Origin: an uncultured Porphyromonadaceae bacterium
GTDB lineage: Bacteria; Bacteroidota; Bacteroidia; Bacteroidales; Muribaculaceae
Direction: 5' to 3'
Assembly: GCA_946553045.1 (NCBI GenBank)
Contig: CAMNRO010000014.1
Location: 1-59,382 of the forward strand
DNA length: 59,382 nt
A program made the translations under genes and the position numbers. Shown here one piece after another: positions 32,543 to 41,201 of this stretch. The notes under the pieces are model-generated. The model saw only the letters and a program-made list of their open reading frames with translations. It was not told the DNA's origin and ran no database searches. Every line of letters begins with the position of its first letter. The stretch's first letter is position 1.

Positions 32543-35500
32543 GAATATTTTGGCAAAGACGCTATGGGTGCTTGCAGGAGTGGCTTTCGCGCTGGTTCTG
32601 CTTGTAGCCGCTACTGCAATATGCGCGGTCAGACTGCTTAAAAGCGAACAGCTGACGCCGATAGTGTGCAGTCTTGCGGAGGATAATCTCGATGCCTCGG
32701 TTGATATAGGTGCAATCCATCTGTCGTTTAATCCGGGTTATCCGATTCTGCGGCTCGATGTGCATTCGGTAGAGGTGGTGTCGCACAGTCTCGACGGGCT
32801 GCCCGACAGCGTGCGGCGCGGACTTCCGGCATATGCCGACACGCTGCTGCGTGTGGGGCGGCTGAGCGGAGCTATTGATGTAGGCAAGTTGCTGATTGGT
32901 AATGAGATAAGTCTTCACGGGCTCGAGATAGAGCGGCCGGAGGTGAATATAGTGATTACGCCGACGGCGGCGAATTTCGATATCTATCGTTCGGAGCCGG
33001 ATACGGTCGCGAAGGAGACAAAGACGGCTCTTCCGGCGATTTCGATAGACCGTTTCGCCTTTATAGAGCCTCGCGACATACGTTTTTTCAATGCCATAGA
33101 TTCGACTGAGGCTACTGTTGTGCTTCTGTCGACGGCGAGCGTAGACGGAACGTCTTCGCCTGACTATGCCCTGAAAATCGACGGCGAACTGCACGGGCCT
33201 GTGGCGCAGAGTCTGCTCGACATCGAGGGTTTCGGCTTCGGAGTGGACGGCAAGGTGCGTTGGGAGCCATCGCGGCCCGAACTGCTTGCCGTCGAGGAGA
33301 TGAGGCTCAGAGGTGCGTTTCTGGAGGCTGTAGTGGATGCCGCGGTGTCTTTTAGTGATAAAATGACAGTGGAGAGCGGACGCATCGAGGTCGAATCGCT
33401 TGATGTGAGCGAGGCGCTGACGGCCCTTGGCAGCGAGACGCTGAAGAAATACAGGCTGACTGCGCCTACATTCTCGACCGACGCCCGTCTCGGGCTTGAG
33501 GCGCGGCTTCTGAGGCCGTTCTGCTTCGAGACAGATACATTGCCGTATGCCGAGGTGAAGGCTACTGTCGGCGAATGCCGGCTGAGCTATGGCGCAGCCC
33601 GCTTTCATGACCTTGCGCTGGAGGCCCGGATGAGTCTGGCCGGAACGAATCTCGATTCGGCCGAGGTGGTATTGGAGAAATTTACTGTGGCCGGTCCGGC
33701 GACGTCGCTGAAAATAGCGGGCAGGGCGTGGCGGCTGTTCTCAGACCCGACTTTCGAGGTGGGTGTAGAGGGCAGATGCGATATACGCAATCTTCCTCCT
33801 CAGCTTGCCGATGTGGCCCAGGGATATCTGGGAGGCGAGATTCTTGCCGACCTGAATTTCAACGGGGCGATGTCGATGTTCTCGCCGGGCCGCTTCCATG
33901 AACTGAGCGCCGAAGGGTCGCTCAAGGGCCGCAATCTCTACTATCTTTCGAATGATACGAGTAAGATGGCCGATGTGCCGGCACTGGCTGTGTTTTTCGA
34001 CAGCCGCAAGACGGTTACGACTCCCGACGGCAAGCGCAAGACGCTTCTTTCAGCTAAAATAGAGGCCGACACGGCTTCGCTGCTGCTTGATGGCGTGAGC
34101 CTCAGGGCCGGCGGCTTTGCGCTTGGGGCTGCGGCGCTCAATACGTCGTTTTATGCCGACACGACGATGGTCCTTCCTGTCGGTGGCGGTATCAAACTGA
34201 GGAATTTCTCGGTTCGGTCTATTACAGACAGCGCCGGCATGAGTCTGCGTAGACTTGAAGGGCGTGTGATGCTGAACCGTTATAAAGACGACAAGCATTT
34301 GCCTCGGATATCGCTCGTCGGTACTGCGGGGCGTCTTGCCGCCGGAAGCAAGACGACGGTCTTCCTGCTGTCGGACGCTCATATCGATGCCTCGACACAT
34401 AAGATTCCGGAGCGGGATGCATTGCGGCGAGCCATACGGTCGGCTGCCGATTCGATAAGGCGCGCGCACCCCGATCTGTCGCCCGACTCGGTGATGAGGC
34501 TGGCCATAGCTAAGCGTATGAACCGTCCGCACCACCGGCGCATGAAGGTGGTTGAGGTAGACGAGCAGGAAATGATAGACTGGGGTGTCTCGTCCTCTCT
34601 GAAGCGCTATCTTATGGATTGGGCGCTGGAGGGCAATATAAGCACTGCTCGTGCGCGGCTTTATACGCCTTATTTCCCGTTGAGGAACAAGATAGACAGG
34701 CTCGATATATGGTTCAACACCGACTCGATAGAGCTGCGTGGCGTGGAATATCGTGCCGGTAAGTCGGACCTTGCAGTGAACGGGCTTGTGTCGAATGTGA
34801 AGCGCGCTCTGACCTCGCGCAAAGGCAAGGGTGTGCTCAAGGCCAATTTCTCGATAACGAGCGACACCATCGATGTCAACGAGATTGCGGGCGCGGTGTT
34901 TGCCGGGTCGGCCTATGCGGAGCAACGGCGCCAGGGCGAAGTGAAGACATTCGACATCGGCGACGACGATGACTCCGATTTCGAGCAGCAGCTTGACGCT
35001 CTGGCGTCGCAGCGGGCGGATTCGGTCGGTCCGCTTCTGTTGCCGGTGAATGTTGATGCGCGGATAGGAGTGAGAGCTTCGAATATACTGTATTCCGACC
35101 TTCATATGCACGACCTCAGCGGCGAACTGCTGCTGTTTGACGGCGCGCTTAATGTGAACCGGCTTACGGCGGTGTCGGATGCCGGCTCGCTCGATATTTC
35201 GGCTCTTTATTCGGCTCCGAATCCGCAGCATATGAAATTTGGCTTCGGAATGATGCTCGATGATTTCAAGATAGAGAAGTTTCTGAGTCTGGTGCCGACC
35301 ATAGACTCGATAATGCCGCTTATGCGCGATTTCAGCGGTGTTATCGACGCAAATCTTGCGGCAACGGTAGATATAGACAGCGGCATGAATTTTGTGCTGC
35401 CCACTCTCGATGCCGCCGTGAAGCTCAGCGGCGACTCGCTGGCTCTTATCAACCCCGATACTTACCGCACTCTGGGTAAATGGCTGCGTTTCCGCGACAG

Positions 35501-36020
35501 GGCCGACAACAAAATCAAGCACATGAGCGTTGAGATGATTGTGAAAGACAACCGTCTTGAGCTGTTTCCGTTTACTTTCGACATAGACCGCTACCGTCTC
35601 GGTGTGGTGGGCTCGAACGACCTCGCGCTCAATTTCAACTATCATATCGCAGTGCTCAAATCTCCGATACCGTTTAAGTTCGGCATTACGATAAAGGGTA
35701 ATCCCGACGACTACAAGGTGCGATTCGGAGGTGCGAAGTTCAATGAAAAAGAGACCACGACGAATGTGGCAGTGGTAGATACGGCGAGGGTCAATCTTGT
35801 GCGTCAGATACAGAATGTGTTCCGCCGCGGTGTGCGCAATTCGGATTTTGCATCGCTCAAGACGCTTAAACGCCCAGATCTGTCGGCTCTCGAAGGAAAG
35901 GACGAAGAACTAACTCCGGCCGATTCGATAGCTCTTATCAAGGAAGGCATTCTTGAGGCTCCGGCCGATTCATTGGCCGTGCCTGCGGAGGCCGCAGTCA
36001 GTAAAAAAGGTAAAAAATGA
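32535..36020 (+). CDS. AsmA-family envelope protein
   Basis: 1161 residues. A single N-terminal membrane anchor (TLWVLAGVAFALVLLVAATA) and a very long, mostly beta-strand periplasmic part with the AsmA-type N-terminus (LDASVDIGAIHLSFNPGYPI). Repeated beta-strand units continue to about residue 1090, ending in a low-complexity tail with KKGKK. Such proteins are thought to form lipid-transfer bridges between membranes (TamB/YhdP/AsmA clan). The stop overlaps the HAD gene by 4 bp. Confidence 0.85.
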   Translation: MIKNILAKTLWVLAGVAFALVLLVAATAICAVRLLKSEQLTPIVCSLAEDNLDASVDIGAIHLSFNPGYPILRLDVHSVEVVSHSLDGLPDSVRRGLPAYADTLLRVGRLSGAIDVGKLLIGNEISLHGLEIERPEVNIVITPTAANFDIYRSEPDTVAKETKTALPAISIDRFAFIEPRDIRFFNAIDSTEATVVLLSTASVDGTSSPDYALKIDGELHGPVAQSLLDIEGFGFGVDGKVRWEPSRPELLAVEEMRLRGAFLEAVVDAAVSFSDKMTVESGRIEVESLDVSEALTALGSETLKKYRLTAPTFSTDARLGLEARLLRPFCFETDTLPYAEVKATVGECRLSYGAARFHDLALEARMSLAGTNLDSAEVVLEKFTVAGPATSLKIAGRAWRLFSDPTFEVGVEGRCDIRNLPPQLADVAQGYLGGEILADLNFNGAMSMFSPGRFHELSAEGSLKGRNLYYLSNDTSKMADVPALAVFFDSRKTVTTPDGKRKTLLSAKIEADTASLLLDGVSLRAGGFALGAAALNTSFYADTTMVLPVGGGIKLRNFSVRSITDSAGMSLRRLEGRVMLNRYKDDKHLPRISLVGTAGRLAAGSKTTVFLLSDAHIDASTHKIPERDALRRAIRSAADSIRRAHPDLSPDSVMRLAIAKRMNRPHHRRMKVVEVDEQEMIDWGVSSSLKRYLMDWALEGNISTARARLYTPYFPLRNKIDRLDIWFNTDSIELRGVEYRAGKSDLAVNGLVSNVKRALTSRKGKGVLKANFSITSDTIDVNEIAGAVFAGSAYAEQRRQGEVKTFDIGDDDDSDFEQQLDALASQRADSVGPLLLPVNVDARIGVRASNILYSDLHMHDLSGELLLFDGALNVNRLTAVSDAGSLDISALYSAPNPQHMKFGFGMMLDDFKIEKFLSLVPTIDSIMPLMRDFSGVIDANLAATVDIDSGMNFVLPTLDAAVKLSGDSLALINPDTYRTLGKWLRFRDRADNKIKHMSVEMIVKDNRLELFPFTFDIDRYRLGVVGSNDLALNFNYHIAVLKSPIPFKFGITIKGNPDDYKVRFGGAKFNEKETTTNVAVVDTARVNLVRQIQNVFRRGVRNSDFASLKTLKRPDLSALEGKDEELTPADSIALIKEGILEAPADSLAVPAEAAVSKKGKK

Positions 36021-36766
36021 AACTTGAAGAATCTATTACGAAATATCTGAAGCGAAACAATATAGACCGTCTGGCGCCTAAAGCTGTGCTTTTCGACATG
36101 GACGGCATTCTGTATGATTCGATGCCGCGTCATGCGAAGGCGTGGAAGGGAGTATGCGATGAAGCCGGAATCGAGGCCGATGCCGACGAGTTTTTTGCAT
36201 ATGAGGGCCGCACGGGCGCTTCGACCATCGATATTCTCATACGGCGCCAGTATGGGCGGAGCGCTACCGAAGAGGAGTGCCGGGGGCTGTATAAGCGCAA
36301 GACCGAGCTTTTTGCCGAGCAGCCTATGGCGCCTGTAATGCACGGTGCGCAAGGTGCTGTCGGAACCGTTGTCAGGGCCGGCGCTTTGTCGGTTCTGGTG
36401 ACAGGCTCTGGCCAGGGCACATTGCTTGAACGGCTCGACGCCGATTTTGACGGGGCATTCGCGATGAGCCGCCGTGTGACGGCCTATGACGTGAAGCGCG
36501 GAAAGCCCGACCCCGAGCCATATCTTGTCGGGCTGTCGAAGGCCGGGGCTACGGCAACGGAGGGTATTGGCGTGGATAATGCCCCTCTCGGAGTCGAATC
36601 GGCATCGCGGGCCGGTCTGTTTACGATAGGTGTGCGGACGGGCCCTCTTAAGCCCGGCAGCCTGCTTGAGGCCGGCGCCGACATAGAACTGGAGTCGATG
36701 GAAGAGTGCGACAGGATTCTTGAACGTATATTCCGGCTGAAGCCGGAGGCTCAGACAAATGCTTGA
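36017..36766 (+). CDS. HAD-superfamily phosphatase, phosphoglucomutase-like
   Basis: 249 residues. HAD motifs: AVLFDMDGILYDSMP (motif I with the nucleophile Asp), VTGSGQGTLLERLD (motif II), KRGKPDPEPYL (motif III Lys) and GIGVDNAPLGVESASRAG (motif IV). The helical cap after motif I places it in the beta-phosphoglucomutase-like subgroup. Motif IV has VDN in place of the usual EDS/ED acidic pair, so metal binding may be weaker. Substrate unknown. Coupled to the AsmA gene upstream and 2 bp before aroB. Confidence 0.88.
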   Translation: MKLEESITKYLKRNNIDRLAPKAVLFDMDGILYDSMPRHAKAWKGVCDEAGIEADADEFFAYEGRTGASTIDILIRRQYGRSATEEECRGLYKRKTELFAEQPMAPVMHGAQGAVGTVVRAGALSVLVTGSGQGTLLERLDADFDGAFAMSRRVTAYDVKRGKPDPEPYLVGLSKAGATATEGIGVDNAPLGVESASRAGLFTIGVRTGPLKPGSLLEAGADIELESMEECDRILERIFRLKPEAQTNA

Positions 36767-36768
36767 AA

Positions 36769-37839
36769 ATGAAACAGAAGCTTATTTTTACGAATCAGGT
36801 CGGCGAGGCTGTTGATTCGCTCGTTGCCGGGCTCGGGTGGCCGGGCGTTGCGGTGATAACAGATACAGGCGCGGCCGAGGCTGTGCTTCCGCTGCTTGCG
36901 AACGATTCGAAGGCCGTAGCCGGGGCGACGCGGATTGTCGTGGAGGCCGGCGACGAGCATAAGAATCTTGAGAGTCTTGCGGGTATATGGGAGCGCCTGT
37001 CGGCGTCTGAGGCAACCCGGTCCGGAGTGGTTGTGAATGTCGGTGGCGGCATGGTCGGCGATATGGGCGGTTTTGCGGCCGCCACATTCAAGCGCGGCAT
37101 GAAGTGCATAAACGTGCCTACAACGCTGCTGGCGGCTGTCGATGCCTCTGTTGGGGGCAAGACGGCCATCAATTTCAACGGTGTGAAGAACCAGATAGGA
37201 GTCTTTGCCGAGCCTGTGGCGTCGGTCATATCGACAGTATATTTCAACACCCTTCCGGCTCAGGAAATACTGTCGGGCTATGCCGAAATGCTGAAACACG
37301 CACTGCTCGAGGGCGATGATATGCTGACGAAGCTTCTGGACTACAGCCCGGTCTATCCGGCGTTTGATCCGGATGCCCTGCTGCCGCTTCTGCGCGAGAG
37401 CGTGAAGGTGAAAGAGCGCATAGTGTCGGCCGACCTCACTGAGCAAGGCATACGGAAGGCGCTCAATCTGGGGCATACCGTCGGGCATGCGTTCGAGAGC
37501 CTTGCGCTGAGCCGGAAGTCGCCTGTGCCGCACGGATATGCCGTTGCATGGGGTATGGTTACGGAGCTTGTGCTGTCGCACATGGCGCTTCGTTTTCCGT
37601 CGGACAAACTGCACCGATTCGCCGATTATGTGCTCAAGAACTACGGTGTGTTCAGCATAGACTGCAAGGACTATCCGGCTCTTATCGCAGCCATGCGCCA
37701 GGACAAGAAGAATGCCACACCCGACAAAATCAACTTCACGCTGCTTCATGACGCCGGTCGGCCGGAGATTGACAGCACGGTTTCAGAAGATGACATAAAA
37801 TCGGCCCTCGACATATACCGCGACCTTGCCGGGATATGA
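36769..37839 (+). CDS. aroB: 3-dehydroquinate synthase
   Basis: 356 residues from the ATG at 36769; a TTG two codons earlier is possible. Second step of the shikimate pathway, NAD- and zinc-dependent. Motifs: GDEHKNLESL, VNVGGGMVGDMGGFAAATFK, INVPTTLLAAVDASVGGKTA with INFNGVKNQIG, EMLKHALL and LNLGHTVGHAFE (zinc His residues), then VPHGYAVAWGMVTE. All key residues present. Last gene of the operon beginning at 29119. Confidence 0.95.
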   Translation: MKQKLIFTNQVGEAVDSLVAGLGWPGVAVITDTGAAEAVLPLLANDSKAVAGATRIVVEAGDEHKNLESLAGIWERLSASEATRSGVVVNVGGGMVGDMGGFAAATFKRGMKCINVPTTLLAAVDASVGGKTAINFNGVKNQIGVFAEPVASVISTVYFNTLPAQEILSGYAEMLKHALLEGDDMLTKLLDYSPVYPAFDPDALLPLLRESVKVKERIVSADLTEQGIRKALNLGHTVGHAFESLALSRKSPVPHGYAVAWGMVTELVLSHMALRFPSDKLHRFADYVLKNYGVFSIDCKDYPALIAAMRQDKKNATPDKINFTLLHDAGRPEIDSTVSEDDIKSALDIYRDLAGI

Positions 37840-37922
37840 TGACAGTAGTGTCTTTTCGGCAAGAAAAGATTCACAGGCGGCTATATGCGCCATTTTTTGC
37901 AGAATGTGATTTTTTTCTGATA

Positions 37923-37951
37923 TTGCGGTAAAGATTCAAGATGTAATTTTG
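37923..37951 (+). promoter_or_regulatory. Promoter of the beta-helix/esterase gene
   Basis: TTG (37923-37925), 18-nt spacer, TAATTTTG (37944-37951). Leader of about 28 nt to the ATG at 37984. Confidence 0.6.
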
Positions 37952-37983
37952 ATGTGAAATTACACCTATAAATCTTTTTACGC

Positions 37984-39906
37984 ATGAGAAAAATCTCTAC
38001 TTTTCTTGCACTGGCATTTCTTTCGGCCTTTTCGGTCGTTGCCGATACCAAGGTAGTGTTCCTGAACGACAACGGCAACAACGATAATGACGGAGCCACA
38101 CCTGAAACGGCTATCAAGAGTCTGACGAAGGCATACGAGCTAATTCCGACCGACACGGACGGCGTGATTGTGGTGAACGGCAAATTTACCCAGGCGGCCA
38201 ATTTTGTGCCTACAGCTCCGCGCACGGGCACGATAACATATACGCAGGTATATGACGGCACAGACTACCGCGCCTCCGACCACGACGAGACCGCATGGAC
38301 TCTTACCAAGGGCATGCGTCTTGGCATAACATCGGACACACGGTTCGAGAACATCACCTTCAACCTGACTGGCTCGAACGGCTATCTTCTGCTGATAGCC
38401 AACTATCATGAGGTGACCATTGGCCGGGGCTGCGAGATGCACGGCAATTTCGCGTGGAATGCACTTGCGCAGTCGTTTACGGTGCTTGGCGGGTGTCAGG
38501 ACAACGACAATCTTGCCGCCGAAGGCATGAATCCGAGAATCAATGTGGAGTCGGGTGATGTCTATCTTGTGCTCTACAACCGGGGTACGGCCAAGAATTT
38601 CAAGAAGAATGCCGATGTTGCGTCGTCGACCGCTACGGTGAATATCGGAGGCGGCCGGGTGCACAATCTTTATGCCGGTTCTGTATCGAGCGGCCTCAAG
38701 GGCGGTAGCAGTGAAATCAATATTTCCGGCGGCGAATTCGTTGGCCGGGCTTACCTCGGCACGACGGGCGCAAACAGCGTGGACGGCAATAAGGTGACCG
38801 TGAATATATCGGGCGGCAAGTTTCCGGCCATGCGTGTTTTCAATATTTCGGAGCCTGAAAAAAATCCTGATACAGAGTTTGAAATGAATGTCCATGGCCT
38901 GGCTACGGCCGACCAGTACACTCTTCTGCATTATACCATGACTATGGATTTCGACCGGGTCGAAGCCGATATTCTTGTGCCAGAAAAGGTGTTCAGAGAG
39001 GGCCGATATGCTCTGGCCGACGGCACAGACATGAGCTACCGCTATTATGAGGCGGAAGGCAGGAGCGGCGATGCGCACCTTGTGCTCTATCTGCATGACC
39101 TCGGCTCTCGCGGCGACGACAATAAGCTGCATATGTGCTCGATGGGCGCTTCGCCTCTCTATCAGCTCCTCAATTCCGATGAGAATGTGATTATCGTAGG
39201 CGCGCAGTTGCCTAAGGAAGAGCAGTGGGTGACCGGACGCGGCGGCTATCTCGAAGAGTCGGAAGCAACCAAATGGCTTGACGGGGCTGTGGCGCTTGCA
39301 AAAGAAATGGCTGCGGAGCATGGTGTGGCTAAAGAGAATATGAGCCTTGTGGGCAGTTCTAACGGTGCCGCCGCCATCTGGTATCTTATTAATTCGGAGG
39401 AGCCGGAGTTTGCCCGCGCCGCTCCGATAGCGGGCTATGGTGATGCCGGAGGTAAATTCGATGCTCTTGTGGCAAATGCTCCAAAAACCGATATATGGGC
39501 TTTTCACGGCAGCGAAGACGGCACTGTGCCAGCCGAGGGTATGAAGACGCTCGCTCCGGCACTCGAGAAGGCTTCGAGCCTATTCAAATATACGGAGTAT
39601 GAGGGTGCCTCGCATGCGACAATCTACAGCCTCGCAGCCAATACGCCGGGCTTTACCGATTTCTTTTTTAGAAAATCGACCACAGGTGTTGCGGCTGTCG
39701 GAAATGAAAAAGGCCTTGAAGTGAGGGTGAACGGTTCTGCACTGGAGGTCAGAGCATGCGGCGAAGTATGTGTCTATGACCTGGCCGGTGTGAAGATAGC
39801 CAATGCTTATAGTGACGGTGGAACTGTATTATTCGAGGCTCTTGACAGAGGTGTTTATGTTGTTTCTGCCGAGGGCCGAAGCGCCAAGGCGTGTGTGAGG
39901 CAATAG
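37984..39906 (+). CDS. Secreted protein with beta-helix, serine esterase and C-terminal sorting-like domain
   Basis: 640 residues with a signal peptide (MRKISTFLALAFLSAFSVVA). Residues about 25-310 look like a right-handed beta-helix (repeats such as VNIGGGRVHNLYAGSVSSGL, SSEINISGGEFVGRAYLG, KVTVNISGGKF). Residues about 345-565 are an alpha/beta-hydrolase: LVLYLHDLGSRGDD, nucleophile Ser459 in VGSSNGAAAIWYL, acid in FHGSEDGTVP, and His in GASHATIY. Residues about 570-640 (VCVYDLAGVKIANAYSDGG, GVYVVSAEGRSAKACV) resemble the T9SS-type C-terminal sorting domains of Bacteroidetes. It may deacylate plant or host glycans. The next gene is a GH43 enzyme. Confidence 0.82.
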   Translation: MRKISTFLALAFLSAFSVVADTKVVFLNDNGNNDNDGATPETAIKSLTKAYELIPTDTDGVIVVNGKFTQAANFVPTAPRTGTITYTQVYDGTDYRASDHDETAWTLTKGMRLGITSDTRFENITFNLTGSNGYLLLIANYHEVTIGRGCEMHGNFAWNALAQSFTVLGGCQDNDNLAAEGMNPRINVESGDVYLVLYNRGTAKNFKKNADVASSTATVNIGGGRVHNLYAGSVSSGLKGGSSEINISGGEFVGRAYLGTTGANSVDGNKVTVNISGGKFPAMRVFNISEPEKNPDTEFEMNVHGLATADQYTLLHYTMTMDFDRVEADILVPEKVFREGRYALADGTDMSYRYYEAEGRSGDAHLVLYLHDLGSRGDDNKLHMCSMGASPLYQLLNSDENVIIVGAQLPKEEQWVTGRGGYLEESEATKWLDGAVALAKEMAAEHGVAKENMSLVGSSNGAAAIWYLINSEEPEFARAAPIAGYGDAGGKFDALVANAPKTDIWAFHGSEDGTVPAEGMKTLAPALEKASSLFKYTEYEGASHATIYSLAANTPGFTDFFFRKSTTGVAAVGNEKGLEVRVNGSALEVRACGEVCVYDLAGVKIANAYSDGGTVLFEALDRGVYVVSAEGRSAKACVRQ

Positions 39907-39931
39907 GGCATAAATGATATAAGAAGGATTT

Positions 39932-39965
39932 CGCCGCAGGTCTGGAAGGAGGCCTGCGGCGCTTT
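39932..39965 (+). terminator. Intrinsic terminator after the esterase
   Basis: CGCCGCAGG (39932-39940), 12-nt loop, CCTGCGGCG (39953-39961), then CTTTTCG. Confidence 0.75.
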
Positions 39966-40018
39966 TCGTGTGCGATGTTGCCAAATAGTTGTTTTTTTCT
40001 GCCAATCGAAAAGGTGGG

Positions 40019-40050
40019 TTGCGGTCTGTCGGGTCAAATTGCTAATTTTG
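40019..40050 (+). promoter_or_regulatory. Promoter of the GH43 gene
   Basis: TTG (40019-40021), 21-nt spacer, TAATTTTG (40043-40050). Leader of about 17 nt to the ATG at 40072. Confidence 0.5.
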
Positions 40051-40071
40051 TATTAAAAGAATATTTGGAAT

Positions 40072-41124
40072 ATGAAATATCTGTTTGCAGCGGCGGCGCT
40101 TGTATCGGCCGCATCGATGATGGCGCAGGATATGACCTGTGCTGACAATCTGAAAATTGAAGACGGTCAGAAGGTGTATATGCTTACGTATTTCCGGCAG
40201 CGCTATGAGACCCGAATCGAGATAGACTCGGAGGGCAAGACTGTGCATGTGCCTCTTCCCGACCCTATGAATGTTGAGAATCTGCATATAGCTCTGTCGA
40301 CCGACGGGCGGCACTGGATGGCCCTTAACGATAATAAGCCTGTATGGGACCAGCAGATGCGCGACCCTTATGTGCGTCGCGGTCACGACGGCGTATGGAG
40401 GCTGATGGCTACGGGCGGCGGCCGGCGTGCAGACCGTAAAGAGGCCGGTCCGAGCTGCCTCTATGCAAGTTCGACCGACCTTGTGCACTGGCAGAAGGAG
40501 GATTTGCTGCCGCTGATGAAGGGCGTGCGCAATGAAGAGGGCAATATGGTGCGCAATATATGGGCGCCCGAATGGTTCTATGACGAGAAGGAGGGCGATT
40601 ATTTTCTGGTATGGTCGTCGTCGTTCGAGGACGCCGGGTGGAAGAAAAGCCGCCTGTGGTATTGCCGGACCAAGGACTGGAAGAACTTTACGCAGGCCAA
40701 GCCTCTGTTCGAGCCGCCGTATTCGGTGATAGACGGGACTGTGCTTCTCAAGGACGGCAAGTACTATCTTTTCCACAAGGAAGAGGAGTTCGGTGAGCTG
40801 ACGGGCGAGCGGCGGGCAATCCGTGTGGCGGTGTCGGACAGTCTCGAGGGGCCGTATGAAATCATCGAAGGCCATCTGAATGGCGGTCAGATAGTGCCGG
40901 TGATAACCGAAGGACCGTCGTCGATAATGGATATAGCGGGAGAACGGTGTCTGCTTTACTATGATTACTGCATGGCTGACGGTTTCGGAGTGTCTTCGTC
41001 GGCTGATTTCAAGAACTGGACCATAGAAGACTCGTCGTTTCCCTCGGAGGCACGCCACGGCACAGTGTCGATAATCTCATCGGACGAGGCGAAAAAACTT
41101 CTGGAAGCATTCGGCGGCAAATAA
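40072..41124 (+). CDS. Glycoside hydrolase family 43-like secreted enzyme
   Basis: 350 residues with a signal peptide (MKYLFAAAALVSAASMMAQ). Five-bladed propeller features of GH43/GH32: blade repeats such as LHIALSTDGRHWMALNDN, MRDPYVRRGHDGVWRLMATG (catalytic-base-type Asp in RDPYV), APEWFYDEKEGDYFLVWSSS, VIDGTVLLKDGKYYLFHKEE (second Asp) and ITEGPSSIMD (acid Glu). It probably removes arabinose, xylose or fructose residues in the periplasm; the substrate is not deducible. Stands alone rather than in a full polysaccharide utilisation locus with SusC/D genes. Confidence 0.85.
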   Translation: MKYLFAAAALVSAASMMAQDMTCADNLKIEDGQKVYMLTYFRQRYETRIEIDSEGKTVHVPLPDPMNVENLHIALSTDGRHWMALNDNKPVWDQQMRDPYVRRGHDGVWRLMATGGGRRADRKEAGPSCLYASSTDLVHWQKEDLLPLMKGVRNEEGNMVRNIWAPEWFYDEKEGDYFLVWSSSFEDAGWKKSRLWYCRTKDWKNFTQAKPLFEPPYSVIDGTVLLKDGKYYLFHKEEEFGELTGERRAIRVAVSDSLEGPYEIIEGHLNGGQIVPVITEGPSSIMDIAGERCLLYYDYCMADGFGVSSSADFKNWTIEDSSFPSEARHGTVSIISSDEAKKLLEAFGGK

Positions 41125-41160
41125 TAGGGCTGTCAAGAGTAGAGTTTCGTATTTTTTGAG

Positions 41161-41168
41161 TAATTTTG
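41161..41168 (+). promoter_or_regulatory. -7 box of the typA promoter
   Basis: TAATTTTG, perfect -7 match 33 nt before the typA ATG. No clear -33 element at the normal spacing. Confidence 0.5.
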
Positions 41169-41201
41169 CAGTTTGAAACAGATATAGTCGCAGACTAATT
41201 T

